The position numbers and the translations under genes were made by a program. This document shows positions 16,027 through 25,256 of a DNA stretch of 64,000 nt, one piece after another. Numbering within the stretch: the stretch's first letter is position 1; the number at the start of each line of letters is the position of its first letter. This DNA comes from Pedobacter yonginensis (GTDB lineage Bacteria > Bacteroidota > Bacteroidia > Sphingobacteriales > Sphingobacteriaceae): NCBI RefSeq assembly GCF_003173595.1, contig NZ_QGNZ01000001.1, positions 186,001 to 250,000 on the forward strand, read 5' to 3'. The notes beneath the pieces were generated by a model, which saw only the letters and a list, made by a program, of their open reading frames with translations, did no database searches and had not been told where the DNA came from.

Positions 16027-17307
16027 TTACCTGCCTAAGCCTGTGCTTTGAGCAACTTCTTTGTCCTTTCCTTGCTCTTGTTTTTTCGAGAAGATATTGG
16101 CAACCTCAAGTCCGGTTTCTTTTAGGAACTGCTCTCTTTTTTCTGGTTTACCATCTTCTCTATAGAAGTTAAGCTTTCCGTAACGTACAGCAGTTTCCAA
16201 ATACATTTTTGCTTCTTGTCCTTCTTTTTCTACTGTTACAAGTTGTCTGTTTCCGTTTATCAAAGATGTTTCCAAAGCCGTTGCTTTTTTGGGGTCAGCC
16301 ATTTCTTTAATCTTAAAATCATCCAATAGGGCTTTTACATCAAACCCATAAGCATCTGTAAATTGGCGAAATGTTAGGTTGTTCTGACGGTCTCTTTCTT
16401 TTTCGGTGTCTAACTGCATCCAGGCTTTGTATGGCGTACCTTCTCTACTCAACAAATCATCACGATAAACAGCTCTTCCCTGAACCAAATTTGCTGCCTG
16501 TTCTTTAGAAAAGCCTTTTCCATGATCTAACCAAAAGGTTTGCGGAATTGATGGAGAATAATAATCCCGTTTGAAATCTTTAGAGACATAGTTCACCTTT
16601 CCTTCCTCCATGTTAGCTAGCATGGTTTTATTAGCGGCATCCTTACCAACCGCAAGCTCACTATTGCCGTTCTGTTTTTTGAAAAAATCTATTGCTTCAG
16701 CGACGTTTTCCAATTTTTTAACAATGTTTTTTCCTTCTTCGGTTTTAGTGATCACCATATACTTTTGGCCTTCTTGTAATGGTTTGCCCTGATTATGTAC
16801 TGCCTCCAGTTTGTTAAGGTAGTAATAGTCTGATTGACCAGATTGCTTAAAATGCAGGGTAATATCTACTTGGCCTCTGCTCGCTTTTACTTCATCATAG
16901 AGCTTGAATGCCGGATCATCATTTTTCATGTGCTCTTCCATTTTCGTAATTAACGCTTCATCGAAGCCTAATTTCTTCATCTCATCTTTGAGATCTTCCA
17001 GATTATTTAAGTTCATATTAATGTGAATTAGTTCTTTTTCTTTATTTATATTTTTCGCGCTGTTCAACACCTTTTTCAGATGTTCGATAACATGCCTAGT
17101 AGGATAAAGTTGAAAGTCGCGATCGTAACCTCTGTAGTCATTCATATATTCTTCTGCAACCTTTCTTTCTTTGATTCCTGGCAAATGCCAAGGGCCTTCT
17201 ACTGGATAGTAGTTATTGATTACCGTCCAGATATATCCTTCTTTCAAGTCCCGATCTAGGTTGATAATTGTCGCATTCAATCGCAACAAAGTCATCTCCA
17301 AGCGCAT
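16027..17307 (-). CDS. DUF3945-like conjugation-associated protein
   Basis: The 426-residue soluble protein ends the transfer operon. Its second half shows features of the DUF3945/DUF4099-type proteins of Bacteroidota elements: NLVQGRAVYRDDLL near 288-301, RQNNLTFRQFTDAYGFDVKALLDDF near 323-347, and INGNRQLVTVEKEGQEAKMYLE near 362. The first half is helical with DLKDEMKKLGFDEAL and EVKASRGQVDITLHF. No catalytic motif is visible. In CTnDOT-like operons traN follows traM, but this protein does not look like TraN. It starts 5 bases after the traM stop. Confidence 0.6.
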   Translation of the reverse strand: MRLEMTLLRLNATIINLDRDLKEGYIWTVINNYYPVEGPWHLPGIKERKVAEEYMNDYRGYDRDFQLYPTRHVIEHLKKVLNSAKNINKEKELIHINMNLNNLEDLKDEMKKLGFDEALITKMEEHMKNDDPAFKLYDEVKASRGQVDITLHFKQSGQSDYYYLNKLEAVHNQGKPLQEGQKYMVITKTEEGKNIVKKLENVAEAIDFFKKQNGNSELAVGKDAANKTMLANMEEGKVNYVSKDFKRDYYSPSIPQTFWLDHGKGFSKEQAANLVQGRAVYRDDLLSREGTPYKAWMQLDTEKERDRQNNLTFRQFTDAYGFDVKALLDDFKIKEMADPKKATALETSLINGNRQLVTVEKEGQEAKMYLETAVRYGKLNFYREDGKPEKREQFLKETGLEVANIFSKKQEQGKDKEVAQSTGLGR

Positions 17308-17312
17308 TTCAA

Positions 17313-18344
17313 CTATTTTAGTTTATTATTCCGCAAAAGGATTGGATGATTTGCTTTCAGCTTTACCTTAATGCGTTTTACCTTTTTGGAAAAAAGGTTT
17401 TTTGCAGTTTCAATTCCCGCACCTGCAATTTGTGCTCCCATAGATTGGTCTAGGGTCATGAGCTGTAGATTGCGAACAGCATCATCAGAGCCACCATTAA
17501 TAGCATCTGTTAATAACGCTTCTGGTGCTTCAATACCACGGATTCCATCTAGGCTATAAACTGATAGGTCAACAGGAACAATCCGATTGCCCAAGCGGAT
17601 AGTTTTCACATCAAGCAACAATCTCTGATTAGCGATATTACAGATACCATAGATAAGCTGCCCCTTTGGCATCATCTGTCCATTCAGTTTTACGCTATCT
17701 AGGAGGCGTAGTTTGATCGTTGAGCCCTGCACTACTCTTTGATTATCTACAACAATTGCGGGTATGGCCTTGAACAAACTATCGGGACTATCTGCAACCT
17801 GATTGATGTATTTTTCCCTTACACGCTCTGGGTGCTGTATGTCCATAATGTTCTGGAGCACGGTGTTTAATTGATCCATCTCGGGGTCTGAACCTTTTCC
17901 CGATTGCATTGATCGCATCAGCATTTCCAATCGGTCGACATCATTTTTCATCCCAGTTGATTGCTGAATAGCTGTGCCTGAAGTATTGGTAGCTTTTGTG
18001 GGTGGTCTTGATAGTTCTCGGTTTAATGCTTGCAATTTTTGGTTAATTTGTTCAGTCTGAAAGTCTTCTCCCGTAGGATTAAATCCAAGCCGATCAGCAA
18101 CACCTGCAATGTCATTTTTGGCAGTATCGTTTCCTTTCAAATTGTAGATGCTCAATTTATCGGAAGGGTCTACATTTTTAAATGTGGCATTTGGCAGTGA
18201 AGTATTAATGCCTTTGCTGGCTGATGTCGAAGGCTCATTTCCAGTTCCTCCACCCATCGCATAAAATGCTAGCGCCAAAAACGGGAGTATCAGTAATGGA
18301 ATTACCAATAGCACCTTTCTTTTGTCTTTTTGTTTTCTTTCCAT
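17313..18344 (-). CDS. traM: Conjugative transposon protein TraM
   Basis: The 343-residue protein begins with a short basic segment and one membrane anchor (VLLVIPLLILPFLALAFYAMGGG, about residues 11-33), a periplasmic low-complexity linker, and a C-terminal domain with TIKLRLLDSVKLNGQMMPKGQLIYG and the closing GNRIVPVDLSVYSLDGIRG region. This is the Bacteroidota TraM (VirB10-like) layout. I start at ATG 18344; a longer frame to 18431 would overlap the upstream gene by 62 bases and place the membrane helix internally. It would link the inner-membrane complex to the outer-membrane pore. Confidence 0.85.
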   Translation of the reverse strand: MERKQKDKRKVLLVIPLLILPFLALAFYAMGGGTGNEPSTSASKGINTSLPNATFKNVDPSDKLSIYNLKGNDTAKNDIAGVADRLGFNPTGEDFQTEQINQKLQALNRELSRPPTKATNTSGTAIQQSTGMKNDVDRLEMLMRSMQSGKGSDPEMDQLNTVLQNIMDIQHPERVREKYINQVADSPDSLFKAIPAIVVDNQRVVQGSTIKLRLLDSVKLNGQMMPKGQLIYGICNIANQRLLLDVKTIRLGNRIVPVDLSVYSLDGIRGIEAPEALLTDAINGGSDDAVRNLQLMTLDQSMGAQIAGAGIETAKNLFSKKVKRIKVKLKANHPILLRNNKLK

Positions 18345-18369
18345 CTTTAAAATTTTTAATTGATTGTGA

Positions 18370-18588
18370 TTAATTGATTGAATTAAATAGCAACATTGTG
18401 CAGTAGCAAGCAAATGCGATACAAAAGCCAAATAAGATATAGGAAATCGTTAGACGTGATAACCTACTTGTTTTGACATTTAAGTAATCTGCTAGATGAC
18501 TTTGCCTGTCGATAATTTTTTTAGCAATTTTCTCTGCGATCGCATCATTAGATACAATTGCTCTTCTTTCTTTTTTAAATAGCCTCAT
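18370..18588 (-). CDS. Small TraL-like membrane protein
   Basis: The 72-residue protein has a charged N-terminal half (MRLFKKERRAIVSNDAIAEK) and a single C-terminal membrane helix (ISYILFGFCIAFACYCTMLLF). Its position between traK and traM is that of traL in CTnDOT-type operons, and its size fits, so it is probably a minor component of the transfer apparatus. Only position and topology support the name. Confidence 0.6.
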   Translation of the reverse strand: MRLFKKERRAIVSNDAIAEKIAKKIIDRQSHLADYLNVKTSRLSRLTISYILFGFCIAFACYCTMLLFNSIN

Positions 18589-18592
18589 TGCA

Positions 18593-19207
18593 TTAATGGA
18601 TTAGTGGTTCATCGCTGTTTTCTAAAGTTTCCCACCGCTGGATAAGAAAGCCGTGCGGATTATTATCACTTCTGGTAACGTTCCGTATATAACCTTGCGT
18701 GATGAGTTTCCTAGATGTTACCGAGGTTGATCTGATCAACTTCTGTGTAGCATAGCATTTGAAATAAAATGGATATTGTTCAACATCAATTTTTATACTG
18801 TCAGCCACAATTTCTTGTGAAATATTAGCAGAAATGAGGTTGTTGTAATAGCCTTGCTCTCGCAGATTATCGTAGGCTTTTTTGGCGCTTTCATCTGCCA
18901 AGTTCAACGCATTTGAAATGTTGTTCTGAATTACCTTGTCGTCTGGATCAAGTGTGAAAAACAGGTGATGAAATGTTTTGATGTGATCCCTAAGCTCTAC
19001 GGGAAGATTATCTTTTCTTTCTGTACTAAACGCTTCAATAGCTTTTCCATTAGCCAAAATGTAAATCTTTGCCTGAACTGTCTTCACCATATCAAAGCTT
19101 TTATAAATCGAAAAGCCAGATATAAATACACATGCTACTATTAAAAAAAGGCTAAATCTTTTAATGTGGCTGAATGCCGTATCGATGTTTTTAAATTGTG
19201 TAAACAT
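18593..19207 (-). CDS. traK: Conjugative transposon protein TraK
   Basis: The 204-residue protein has a short cytoplasmic start (MFTQFKNIDTAFSHIKRFSLF), one membrane helix to about residue 37, and a periplasmic domain with SFDMVKTVQAKIYILANGKAIEAF. The HIK start, single anchor and length match Bacteroidota TraK, a VirB8-like scaffold of the mating-pair apparatus. It lies 18 bases downstream of traJ and 4 bases upstream of the traL-like gene. Confidence 0.88.
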   Translation of the reverse strand: MFTQFKNIDTAFSHIKRFSLFLIVACVFISGFSIYKSFDMVKTVQAKIYILANGKAIEAFSTERKDNLPVELRDHIKTFHHLFFTLDPDDKVIQNNISNALNLADESAKKAYDNLREQGYYNNLISANISQEIVADSIKIDVEQYPFYFKCYATQKLIRSTSVTSRKLITQGYIRNVTRSDNNPHGFLIQRWETLENSDEPLIH

Positions 19208-19225
19208 AATGATGTGTTTTAAGGA

Positions 19226-20431
19226 TTATTTGCCCGAAAGTTTATCGTGCTGATGGCTCGAACTATTCTGCTGGTCGGGGAAATAGTCGGAGTTACTAGC
19301 CGCAGCATATCCTTGGCTCATGTTTCGTTTACTGTCTCCAAGCATATCGACCGCCATTCCTGCACCCGCTGAACCTGCACGCATTCCTGTGTGGCCTGTT
19401 GTGCTGATAATAGAATTTACCTTTTGAAGGATAGTATTTCCGCCTCCTGCATGCACAACGTAATTTGCCACATTGGGCACCGAAAAATAGCCTACAATTC
19501 CGATCACAAGAAAAATAAGGTATGCTGTATCAGTGCTACTAAAGAAGGTATCACCCTGCTGATCGATTTGTGAAATATCTAGCTTCAACATATTTTCCTG
19601 TATTTTCCCGAGTATACTCCCAAAGATGTTAGCAATAGGAAGCCATAAGAAAATGTTAATATATCTCGCTAGCCAAACGGTTAAAGTATTCTGAAAGCCA
19701 TCAAAGACCGCAAAGCCAAATACGAGTGGCCCCAGAATGGCAAGTACGATAAGAAAGAATGTTCTTATTGTGTTGATACATAGGCTTGCCGCGGCATAAA
19801 GAACTTCCAAGACCTCGCACATCCATTGTTTTATCGAGTTTCTAAAATTATACGACTGCTTTTCCATAAAGAACTTGATGTCGTTCCCAAGACCTTCGAA
19901 CATTCCCTCATCTTCACGATCAGGGTCTTTCGGATGTGTGTATTTGTACCATTTATCACTGTCGCCCCTTCCGTCTTCACCAATATACATTTCGTAATAT
20001 TTACTTTTTTTAACGGCCTGTTCTTTTCTTTTCAAAAGCAGTTCAATCGCTTTATTGGAATCCTTTACCATTGACCCAGTAGCGGTAACGGTTGGCTGCA
20101 GAATCCCATTCATTACCGATATCACGATAGGAAACATCAGTATGGCCATACCCAATGCAAAGGGGCGCAACAACGGATAGAAATCTATGGGTTCGGTTGA
20201 TGCCATTTGGCGCCATACCCGACTGGCGATGTACCATAGGGCACCAAATCCAGCAATACCACGGGCAACTCCGATTAGCCGACTACAAAGTGGAAGCATA
20301 TCGTTGTACACCCTGTCAAGAACGGGTTGCATTCCAGTTAGCGTTTCCGCCATGCCTTGGGCATTGGAAATTTGGGGCAAAAGCATGGCTGATACCACAA
20401 TGAATGTGGCTAAAAAAAATCTAGTTTTCAT
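19226..20431 (-). CDS. traJ: Conjugative transposon protein TraJ
   Basis: The 401-residue protein has a signal peptide (about 1-24), then ARGIAGFGALWYIASRVWRQMA and FALGMAILMFPIVISVMNGI membrane helices, a charged cytoplasmic loop with EDGRGDSDKWYKYTHP, and a distal group of helices including LAILGPLVFGFAVFDGF and WLARYINIFLWLPIANIFGSI. This is the TraJ (VirB6-like) polytopic layout. The C-terminal 60 residues are soluble and Gly/Ser/His-rich. It would form part of the inner-membrane DNA channel. It starts 5 bases after the preceding gene. Confidence 0.9.
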   Translation of the reverse strand: MKTRFFLATFIVVSAMLLPQISNAQGMAETLTGMQPVLDRVYNDMLPLCSRLIGVARGIAGFGALWYIASRVWRQMASTEPIDFYPLLRPFALGMAILMFPIVISVMNGILQPTVTATGSMVKDSNKAIELLLKRKEQAVKKSKYYEMYIGEDGRGDSDKWYKYTHPKDPDREDEGMFEGLGNDIKFFMEKQSYNFRNSIKQWMCEVLEVLYAAASLCINTIRTFFLIVLAILGPLVFGFAVFDGFQNTLTVWLARYINIFLWLPIANIFGSILGKIQENMLKLDISQIDQQGDTFFSSTDTAYLIFLVIGIVGYFSVPNVANYVVHAGGGNTILQKVNSIISTTGHTGMRAGSAGAGMAVDMLGDSKRNMSQGYAAASNSDYFPDQQNSSSHQHDKLSGK

Positions 20432-20436
20432 AAGCT

Positions 20437-21084
20437 TTAGTTTATCCCAAAGTAGCCTTGGGTAGTTTTCAGATCTGTATTTTCCCTCTTCCTCTGGAGG
20501 TTGAGAATACTTGCCTCCTTATTAAAATTTCGAAGAAACACCAGTTTATCTTCAGTGTCGGTAAAGATTCTGTCTATGGCCTGTAATCGTTCATCATCGC
20601 TCATCCTCAGCTTGGACGAAGTTATGACCGTGGTCAGTTCTTCGATGTTATCCAAACTCTGATCGAACAGTTGCTTATATACTTTACCCAAATAATCAAT
20701 TTCCTGCGGACTAAAGTTTGAAGATGACTTAAACCTATTATACGCCGCTTTATACTCAGTGATGATTTTTTTCTGGTAGCTGATGATATCGGCAACCCTT
20801 CTGTATTTTTTGATTTCCGGATTGACCAGCATCAGACCATCTAAAAAGACTTCGTGAAGTGAAAAATTTCCCTGTGCAATATTTTTTACCGAATTGTAGC
20901 CATTAGTAATTACCGAATATCCGCGCTTCATATCTGATAGGATATTCTTTAATTGGCTCAACTTTTCGACGTTTAGCAATAGTTGTTGGGTCTCCTGTGA
21001 TTGTGCATTTACAAATTGAACCTTTGAGATAAATAGTATAAGAAATGCAAAAAAGGCAATCCTGTATTTAATTATTTGTTTCAT
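20437..21084 (-). CDS. Secreted helical protein, third TraI-like paralogue
   Basis: The 215-residue protein has a signal peptide (about 1-27, ending FVNAQ) and a wholly helical mature part. MKRGYSVITNGYNSVKNIAQGNFSLHE-type phrasing (around residues 54-80) and SKLRMSDDERLQAIDRI (around 160-176) align closely with the upstream 215-residue gene. It overlaps that gene by 17 bases. Relatives are sometimes labelled TerB-like, but I see no tellurite motif. It is probably a periplasmic component of the transfer apparatus in the slot between traI and traJ. Confidence 0.65.
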   Translation of the reverse strand: MKQIIKYRIAFFAFLILFISKVQFVNAQSQETQQLLLNVEKLSQLKNILSDMKRGYSVITNGYNSVKNIAQGNFSLHEVFLDGLMLVNPEIKKYRRVADIISYQKKIITEYKAAYNRFKSSSNFSPQEIDYLGKVYKQLFDQSLDNIEELTTVITSSKLRMSDDERLQAIDRIFTDTEDKLVFLRNFNKEASILNLQRKRENTDLKTTQGYFGIN

Positions 21085-21715
21085 AAAGCTTTTTTAAATC
21101 GTGAATGGACTGTTCTTCATGCTGCTTTTGGCGACCGAACATTTTGATCTTATTGGTGAAATGCTGTACAAACTGAGATTTGTCTACCATTCTCTGATAA
21201 ATGTTTTCCAAGCGTTTAAGTCGCTCATCATCTTTCATTTCAACCTTGCCTGAGGTAATGACCAGTAAAAGTTCATCTAAGTCTTTTTCGCACTCTTCTG
21301 TCACGTTCTCTCGAACTTGATCGACGTATGTAAGTGTGTTGGCATCCAATAATTTGCTTTTTCGAATGCTTCCCAATGCTTTGCTAATCTCAAGCTGAAG
21401 GATGATGATGTCTACAACTTTTCCATTATTCTTAATTGCAGGGCTGACAGCTTTTAAAGAACTGATAAAGGAATTGTGTAAGTTAAATTCCCCTTTTGAC
21501 AAATCTTTTACTGTATTTAAGCCATCACTTGCGATATCATATCCTTTTTTTAAATAGCCTGCATAAACCTTTAAGGCTACAAGCTGCTCAATAAGGTATT
21601 TCTTTTGCGTTTTCTTTTGCCTAAAAAATTCGGCATAAGTTTGGGCATTTGATGTAAGGGAATACAGCACAGCAACAACGAAGAACACAATTGTTTTTAA
21701 TTTAGTCGATTCCAT
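21068..21715 (-). CDS. Secreted helical protein, second TraI-like paralogue
   Basis: The 215-residue protein has a signal peptide (to about residue 24, ending TSNAQ). The mature part shows YLKKGYDIASDGLNTVKDLSKGEF near 54-77 and GKVEMKDDERLKRLENIY near 155-172. Both segments recur in the neighbouring downstream gene, and the second also resembles AQMTDAKRLELINDAV of the upstream TraI protein, so three tandem relatives are present. It overlaps the upstream gene by 14 bases. A periplasmic, coiled, structural role in conjugation is the likely reading. Confidence 0.65.
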   Translation of the reverse strand: MESTKLKTIVFFVVAVLYSLTSNAQTYAEFFRQKKTQKKYLIEQLVALKVYAGYLKKGYDIASDGLNTVKDLSKGEFNLHNSFISSLKAVSPAIKNNGKVVDIIILQLEISKALGSIRKSKLLDANTLTYVDQVRENVTEECEKDLDELLLVITSGKVEMKDDERLKRLENIYQRMVDKSQFVQHFTNKIKMFGRQKQHEEQSIHDLKKLYETNN

Positions 21716-22400
21716 AAATCTCCTTCAGTTTAGCCGTCTCGTCCAATGACCTCGATCTTTGTATGCTCAATTGGATATTTTCCTGATTGTAACGCTTAAG
21801 ATCACTGTAATTGTCATCCATTTTATTTACGGCATCATTAATTAGCTCAAGCCTTTTGGCATCCGTCATCTGGGCTTTGAAAGAATTGATTACCAGGATT
21901 ATCATATCTAAATTTTTAATGCTTTCGTCCAGAATTCCCTTATAGACCTTTTCCATCTGTTCGAGTTCCTCTGGTTTGAAATGCTTATCCTTATTGAAAA
22001 GCGCCCATGCCCATTTGTATTCATCTACAATTGCGACTTGCTTTGTGGTGAGGTCTTTGATACGCTTATAATAGGCAATGGTTGATTTGAACTTCCACAG
22101 CTCTTCATAGTATTCGCTGTAAAGGTTCTTCTGCTTTTCAGTCCAATCGGTTATTTCTGTAAGCTTCAGTTTTGACAATTGATTTTCAAGTACCTTTTGC
22201 GCATTCTGCAGCCAAATGGTCTGGTTCTGCAATCGCTGAACTTTCAGATCGACTGCTTTGATTACTTTTTTTACTCCTGCTTTTATAACCTCAAGCACTG
22301 CCACCTGTGCATTCGCCCCTTGGGGCAAAGCAACAAACAATGTCATAGCGCTCAATGGGAGAATGACCATGTACGTTTTCATATATTTTATAAATTTCAT
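21702..22400 (-). CDS. TraI-like conjugative transposon protein
   Basis: The 232-residue secreted protein has a signal peptide (to about residue 32, ending GANAQ) followed by a TraI-typical helical start (VKKVIKAVDLKVQRLQNQTIWLQNAQKVLENQL within residues 43-76). WTEKQKNLYSEYYEELWKFK follows, then FKAQMTDAKRLELINDAVNKM near 172-192. These match Bacteroidota TraI, a periplasmic mating-pair component, not the relaxase of the same name elsewhere. It lies downstream of the VirB4 gene and a small lipoprotein, the expected order. Confidence 0.78.
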   Translation of the reverse strand: MKFIKYMKTYMVILPLSAMTLFVALPQGANAQVAVLEVIKAGVKKVIKAVDLKVQRLQNQTIWLQNAQKVLENQLSKLKLTEITDWTEKQKNLYSEYYEELWKFKSTIAYYKRIKDLTTKQVAIVDEYKWAWALFNKDKHFKPEELEQMEKVYKGILDESIKNLDMIILVINSFKAQMTDAKRLELINDAVNKMDDNYSDLKRYNQENIQLSIQRSRSLDETAKLKEIYGID

Positions 22401-22415
22401 GGTGAATAAATTTTG

Positions 22416-22784
22416 TTAATTTATTTTTTGATAAGTTCTGTTGCCAACTTTTATTTTGGCTGAGTCTGGATAGAAAGTGATGAGCTTACCTTTCTTGATT
22501 TCTGTTAACTTCCTGCTGCTTTCATCGTAAACTGCGTTCCAATTTTCCGTTTCATGCTCACGTTTCCCAATCTTTCCGTCCGTTACCAAATTGAAACCCG
22601 TTTTTCTGTGGATATAGAAACTACTGTTTTCTGAAGGTTCGATAACTAACGTATCATTGGCGATACTAAATTCGCTTCCCGCATTGTTGATGTAAGTACC
22701 GGGAATAAATGAACGAATATTGTCAGTTTTGCACGCATTTATCAACAATGCTGCAATTGCACATAAAATGATTAAGTTTTTCAT
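22416..22784 (-). CDS. Small lipoprotein of the transfer operon (DUF3876-like)
   Basis: The 122-residue protein begins MKNLIILCAIAALLINACK, a lipoprotein signal with Cys at about residue 18. The mature part is beta-rich with SFIPGTYINNAGSEFSIAND and a closing VGNRTYQKI. Position after traG and before traI agrees with small DUF3876-like genes in related operons. I place the start at ATG 22784, five bases after the traG stop; a longer frame to 22814 would bury the signal peptide. It may help anchor the apparatus at the outer membrane, which is inference. Confidence 0.6.
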   Translation of the reverse strand: MKNLIILCAIAALLINACKTDNIRSFIPGTYINNAGSEFSIANDTLVIEPSENSSFYIHRKTGFNLVTDGKIGKREHETENWNAVYDESSRKLTEIKKGKLITFYPDSAKIKVGNRTYQKIN

Positions 22785-22788
22785 GAGA

Positions 22789-25254
22789 TTATTGATTTTG
22801 GTTTCTAAGTTCATTTGCTAGTACTGCTATTCCTTTTTGAATGCTGCCATACTTCTCAGTGTATTGCTGGACTTTCATTTTCTCGCTTTCTTCAGTGGTG
22901 TAAGCGAGATATTCCTCAATAGAGACTTCTGTTCGGTAAACTTTACTATGTTGTCCCCCAAGGGAAATGAATACCTCTTTGTATTTTCTATTCGGGTCAT
23001 TAGCCTTATTCATGGAAAGTATTTGGGCCTTTTCTTTTTCGGTAAGCCCAAGCAGTTCCTGTATGCTATCGAACTTGTTTTGATACTTGCTCTGATCGAG
23101 CAGTATTTTACAATCTGAATTATTAATAATTGCCTGTTTAACGATTGGTGAAGAAATGATATCTTCTACTTCTTGGGTAACAACAACTGCCTCGCCAAAG
23201 AATTTTCTAACTGTTTTGAAAAGATATTTGATGTACTCTGCCATTCCTTCTTTAGCAATTGCTTTCCAACACTCTTCAATAAGGATCATCTTACGGATGC
23301 CTTTCAGCTTGCGCATTTTAGAAATAAATACCTCCATAATAATGAGCGTAACGGCTGGGAAAAGTATAGGATGGTCTTTTATCGAGTCAAGTTCGAATAC
23401 AATAAACGGCTCATTTAAAAGATCGAGATTTTCAGTTGCATTTAGTAGATAATCGAATTCTCCGCCTTTATAATACGGATTGAGTACATACAGAAAATTA
23501 CTTATATCAAAGTCCTTTTCCTTTACTTTGGCATCCTCCAGCACCTGCAAATACTCCGATAAAAGAAACTCATAAAATGTGTTGAAACATGGGAATATAT
23601 CCGAATTCTGTTCCAGATGTTCAAAATAAAGCGTTAACGCATTGGATAGGGCAACATATTCTGCACGCTTAAAAGTTTCATCGTCCTTTTTCCATAGTGC
23701 AAGCAGCAGGGTTTTGATACTTTCCTTTTTTTCTGTATCGAGCACATCTCCTTCAGTAAGGTAGAATGGATTAAACTTTATAGGATCTTTTTCTGAATAG
23801 GTGAAATAATAGCCTCCAACCAGATCGCAAAGACCTTTATAGCTATGTCCCACATCCACCAGAACTACATGCGTGCCCTGCTCATAATAACTTCGTACCA
23901 TGTGATTGGTAAAGAATGATTTGCCACTTCCGCTTGGGCCAAGAATAAATTTGTTCCTATTCGTAGTGAAGCCAAGTTTGATAGGCTCATCTGAAATATC
24001 GACATGTACAGGTTTCCCCGATAACCGGTCACCCATACGGATGCCAAATGCGCTAACACTTGAACGATAGTTACTTTCGAGGTTAAAAAAACATGTAGCC
24101 TGCTCAACGAAAGTGTCAAAGGTATCGTTCATCGGAAAATCAGCTTGATTGCCAGGCAACCCTGCAAACCATATTTGCGCCTGCCCATCTGTTTCCTGTT
24201 TAGCAACAGCATCCATTTGCGCCATAGCAGAAGAAACAATATTTTTGAGGTCTTTGGCTTTGCCCACATCATCAGACCATGCCAGAACATTAAAATGTGC
24301 TTTGATCGGTAATCGCTGTGACGCAATGGCTTCATTCAAAAAATCATTTACCGAATCTCGGCTTATTGCATTTTCCCTTGAATAGCTTGATAGGGATTGC
24401 AACCGTAATTTTTTAGCTTCAAGTCTTTTTATCGTCTTCTGCGAATCTTCTATGAAAATGTACTGATTAAAAATGTGGTTGCAATTGAGTAACGTTCCCA
24501 ATGGACTTGCAAACCCGATACTGAACTTTGTACGGTCTGTACTGTATTTGTCGTAATTTATTCGACTACCGCAAAGTGAGGGAAGATCCTCAGTATCAGA
24601 TAAAGTATAAAGTTCTAAATGTTTATCACCAATCCTTATATTGTCCTTGATGTGAATATCCCGAATAATAGGCTGTGAACTTGATTCAAGTAAAAAGCAA
24701 TATCGTTCAATAATTCCAGAGTGGTTAGCGGTGCCTGCAAGTCCATCATCACCAATTCGTGTAAGTGAAACAAAGTTGCCGTCCGTCATAATCCTTTCAA
24801 ATTGCCCAGCACAGTCTAAGAAATCCTTATAAAGAACAGGGTTGATTGTTTGTACAGGGACAATTGATTTGCGAAGAATATTGCTGTAGACTGAACTTGA
24901 CAGTTTTCTATCTTTCGGCTTTTTGGTCAAAAAAATATAACATCTGTGGTTCAAACATTCTCTTTCATTGAAGAAATTTTCACTGCTTCGTGAAAGAAAA
25001 CTATTGTCCGAACTTTCAAAGTCTGCCTCATGTTTACCTTCGATAAACCAATCCTGTTTGTGGAATATAGAATGCTGTGGTAATACTTTGATAGCCTTTA
25101 CCCATGTTTGATGATACGCTTCATAATCCCGATCAGAAAGTGTAAATATCTCTGGTAACTTAACTTCGTAAGCTATTGTGATATCGCCTTGTGCCGAAAG
25201 GATGCAATTGTTCTCCACCTTATAGATTGGCAAAATTTTTCTTGCTTCTACCAT
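22789..25254 (-). CDS. traG: TraG-family conjugation ATPase (VirB4-like)
   Basis: The 821-residue ATPase carries Walker A G439-PSGSGKS-446 and Walker B with ILIEECWKAI near residue 667. A downstream RKFFGEAVVVTQEVEDIISS segment precedes a conserved tail. The N-terminal 400 residues are the TraG/VirB4 partner-binding domain. This is the cytoplasmic motor for pilus or channel assembly in Bacteroidota conjugation. Its length is normal for the family. It sits 2 bases after traF and within the traE-F-G order typical of CTnDOT. It is distinct from the coupling protein at 51.8 kb. Confidence 0.95.
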   Translation of the reverse strand: MVEARKILPIYKVENNCILSAQGDITIAYEVKLPEIFTLSDRDYEAYHQTWVKAIKVLPQHSIFHKQDWFIEGKHEADFESSDNSFLSRSSENFFNERECLNHRCYIFLTKKPKDRKLSSSVYSNILRKSIVPVQTINPVLYKDFLDCAGQFERIMTDGNFVSLTRIGDDGLAGTANHSGIIERYCFLLESSSQPIIRDIHIKDNIRIGDKHLELYTLSDTEDLPSLCGSRINYDKYSTDRTKFSIGFASPLGTLLNCNHIFNQYIFIEDSQKTIKRLEAKKLRLQSLSSYSRENAISRDSVNDFLNEAIASQRLPIKAHFNVLAWSDDVGKAKDLKNIVSSAMAQMDAVAKQETDGQAQIWFAGLPGNQADFPMNDTFDTFVEQATCFFNLESNYRSSVSAFGIRMGDRLSGKPVHVDISDEPIKLGFTTNRNKFILGPSGSGKSFFTNHMVRSYYEQGTHVVLVDVGHSYKGLCDLVGGYYFTYSEKDPIKFNPFYLTEGDVLDTEKKESIKTLLLALWKKDDETFKRAEYVALSNALTLYFEHLEQNSDIFPCFNTFYEFLLSEYLQVLEDAKVKEKDFDISNFLYVLNPYYKGGEFDYLLNATENLDLLNEPFIVFELDSIKDHPILFPAVTLIIMEVFISKMRKLKGIRKMILIEECWKAIAKEGMAEYIKYLFKTVRKFFGEAVVVTQEVEDIISSPIVKQAIINNSDCKILLDQSKYQNKFDSIQELLGLTEKEKAQILSMNKANDPNRKYKEVFISLGGQHSKVYRTEVSIEEYLAYTTEESEKMKVQQYTEKYGSIQKGIAVLANELRNQNQ

Positions 25255-25256
25255 AA

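Noticed and set aside
17313-18431. Longer TraM start at 18431
   Set aside because: It overlaps the TraL-like gene by 62 bases and adds 29 residues before the natural membrane anchor.
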